From an uncultured Mollicutes bacterium (GTDB lineage Bacteria > Bacillota_I > Bacilli_A > RFN20 > CAG-826): a DNA stretch of 16,120 bases. Below, piece by piece: positions 15,338 through 16,120 of the stretch (the stretch's first letter is position 1; each line of letters begins with the position of its first letter). The DNA is taken from assembly GCA_900545015.1 (NCBI GenBank), contig UQXJ01000030.1, forward strand, positions 1 to 16,120, written 5' to 3'. The notes beneath the pieces are model-generated. The model was given only the letters and a program-made list of their open reading frames with translations, made no database searches and had not been told where the DNA came from. A program made the translations under genes and the position numbers.

Positions 15338-15562
15338 TAACACAACAGTAAGAACTGTAAAGCCTTTTGCTATTCAAAAAAGGTATTCCATACGTCAGGA
15401 TTATATGCTGGTGTTGACATAACAAAATTATTTTCTATTAGTCAACCTGCAACAAAAAATGATATTAATGTTGAAAATTATTTAAATTATACATTCAAGA
15501 ATATAAATAAATAGTCAATTGATAATTTATTACCATATTTCACAAATATTAAAGAAAAATAA
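15330..15562 (+). mobile_element. decayed C-terminal remnant of an IS66-family transposase
   Basis: Reading in two frames recovers the end of an IS66 TnpC protein. The frame at 15336 gives IDNTTVRTVKPFAIQKR, like the IDNN..ER..KPF.I.RK motif of the IS66 DDE domain. After a shift near 15400-15407 the frame gives AGVDITKLFSISQPATKND then INVENYLNYTF, like GA..S..IYSIIETAK.NGLN.Y.YL.YLF. Past an in-frame TAG (15512-15514) it continues SIDNLLPYFTNIKEK to TAA 15560-15562, like the conserved D.LLPWSP end. A frameshift, a stop and no 5' part make it dead. No clear terminal inverted repeat is seen. Confidence 0.65.
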
Positions 15563-15669
15563 AGTCTAGTTGAAATCTCGCTAGCGAAAAATGACGTAAT
15601 AACTAAAAAAATAGTCTAAAATTATAGTATTAAGTTATTACTAAGCTGATTGTCATACACTATAGCCAT

Positions 15670-15753
15670 CTATTTTATAAGCTTATATTCAATATCATAT
15701 TCATTTATTCCTAGATAAATACCAAAGTCTGGATTAACTAGAGCTAGATATTT
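15670..15753 (-). pseudogene. possible C-terminal scrap of an unidentified protein
   Basis: Between TAA (15754-15756) and TAG (15670-15672) the minus strand encodes 27 residues with protein-like composition, including NPDFGIYLGINEYDIEY. Upstream frames are full of stops. I recognise no family, and an open stretch of this length can occur by chance. Confidence 0.2.
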
Positions 15754-15844
15754 TTATTCAACACTTTATGGCAAATCACATAAATTGACTGCCAGAAAGC
15801 ACAAATCAACCGACCTGAAAAACATAAAAGTGGCAATTATAGGC

Positions 15845-15897
15845 ACAAACTCGCTCATTTTTTAGTGAATATAACCGACAAACTCGCTCATTTTTTA
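15845..15897. repeat. 20-bp direct repeat pair, 33-bp period
   Basis: ACAAACTCGCTCATTTTTTA occurs at 15845-15864 and again at 15878-15897 without mismatch. Its core AACTCGCTCATTTTTT shares 12 of 16 positions with the 11972 repeat unit AACTGACCCATATTTT. It looks like the multiple binding sites at an IS21-type end, with no transposase gene attached. Confidence 0.65.
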
Positions 15898-15909
15898 TAA
15901 ATTGATAGA

Positions 15910-15939
15910 ATGATGGAGCAAGCCGATTTGCTCCATCAT
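15910..15939. repeat. perfect 12-bp inverted repeat (hairpin)
   Basis: ATGATGGAGCAA (15910-15921), loop GCCGAT, TTGCTCCATCAT (15928-15939) with no mismatch. ATAAATTGAT flanks it on both sides as a direct repeat. No T-tract follows on the plus strand and only a distant, interrupted one on the minus strand, so it is not a standard intrinsic terminator. Confidence 0.7.
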
Positions 15940-16120
15940 AAATTGATTTCAAAAAAACTCTAAGTTTTAAACGTCTCGATGTATTTTTATAGTAATTCCA
16001 TAAAAAAATAGAGGTTTTTACTATGTTTACATCTATGCTTAGTTAATGTTTATTTCTAGATATAATGTGGCTAGTCAGATTATTTGAGGAAGAATTTATC
16101 ACTTTATTTGATGATTTTTT

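Larger units (their letters stand above)
15563..16120. other. gene-poor right end with repeat and hairpin debris
   Basis: No intact gene is visible on either strand. The stretch holds a 10-bp palindrome TCGCTAGCGA (15578-15587), a possible minus-strand coding scrap (15670-15753), a 20-bp direct repeat pair, a perfect 12-bp hairpin, and a 7-bp inverted repeat near the end. A possible TATAAT (16061-16066) points out of the window but lacks a good -35. The mixture looks like the graveyard of mobile elements next to the IS66 remnant. Confidence 0.6.

Noticed and set aside
1..16120. CRISPR array, tRNA or rRNA genes
   Set aside because: No regularly spaced long repeats with unique spacers and no tRNA- or rRNA-like segment were noticed; the repeats found have two or three units only.

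Overview
The window comes from an AT-rich member of the Firmicutes/Bacilli side of the tree. A gut-associated, uncultured Bacilli or Erysipelotrichia-like anaerobe is my best guess. The reasons are the low GC content, the strong GGAGG-type ribosome binding sites, an Rnf complex in the clostridial gene order, and protein relatives recalled from that group. TGA is used as a stop (rnfC, rnfD, mazG, the SGNH gene) and Trp codons are TGG where I looked, so the code is standard rather than mycoplasmal. The lineage is an inference; no rRNA or marker gene is present.

Positions 143-6879 (minus strand, transcribed right to left) hold one very compact operon: rnfC-rnfD-rnfG-rnfE-rnfA, a 71-residue Cys-rich membrane peptide, a short rnfB, apbE, a NusG-domain-II membrane protein and a Gx-transporter/HepS-like protein. 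Most junctions overlap by 1-11 bp or are 2-3 bp apart. Together these genes encode a ferredoxin:NAD+ oxidoreductase that couples redox to ion pumping, plus its flavin-attachment enzyme (ApbE) and the two accessory membrane proteins often found with Rnf in Firmicutes. Unusual points are an RnfB cut down to its membrane anchor and first Fe-S domain, an unrecognised second small Cys membrane protein beside it, deviating flavinylation motifs in RnfG and RnfD, and a promoter that would give a leaderless rnfC message.

Positions 7000-10435 (minus strand) are accessory. They hold a GNAT acetyltransferase with its own extended -10 promoter, and a MazG-type pyrophosphohydrolase overlapping by 4 bp a PD-(D/E)XK nuclease plus DUF2075 helicase gene. 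A one-base frameshift splits that gene into two reading frames. Next comes a small lipoprotein gene whose signal peptide is separated from the mature domain by an in-frame TAA. Positions 10652-11941 (minus) encode an AAA ATPase/DUF4143 protein.

Positions 12042-15337 (plus strand) hold a three-gene cassette with a clear promoter: a TrmB-family regulator, an MFS transporter and an SGNH/GDSL hydrolase. It looks like a regulator, uptake and de-esterification module for a carbohydrate-type substrate. Mobile-element debris lies on both sides: a 23-bp-period triple repeat (11972-12033) on the left, and on the right a decayed IS66 transposase tail (15336-15562), a 20-bp direct repeat pair and a perfect 12-bp hairpin. 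The last ~560 bases have no intact gene.
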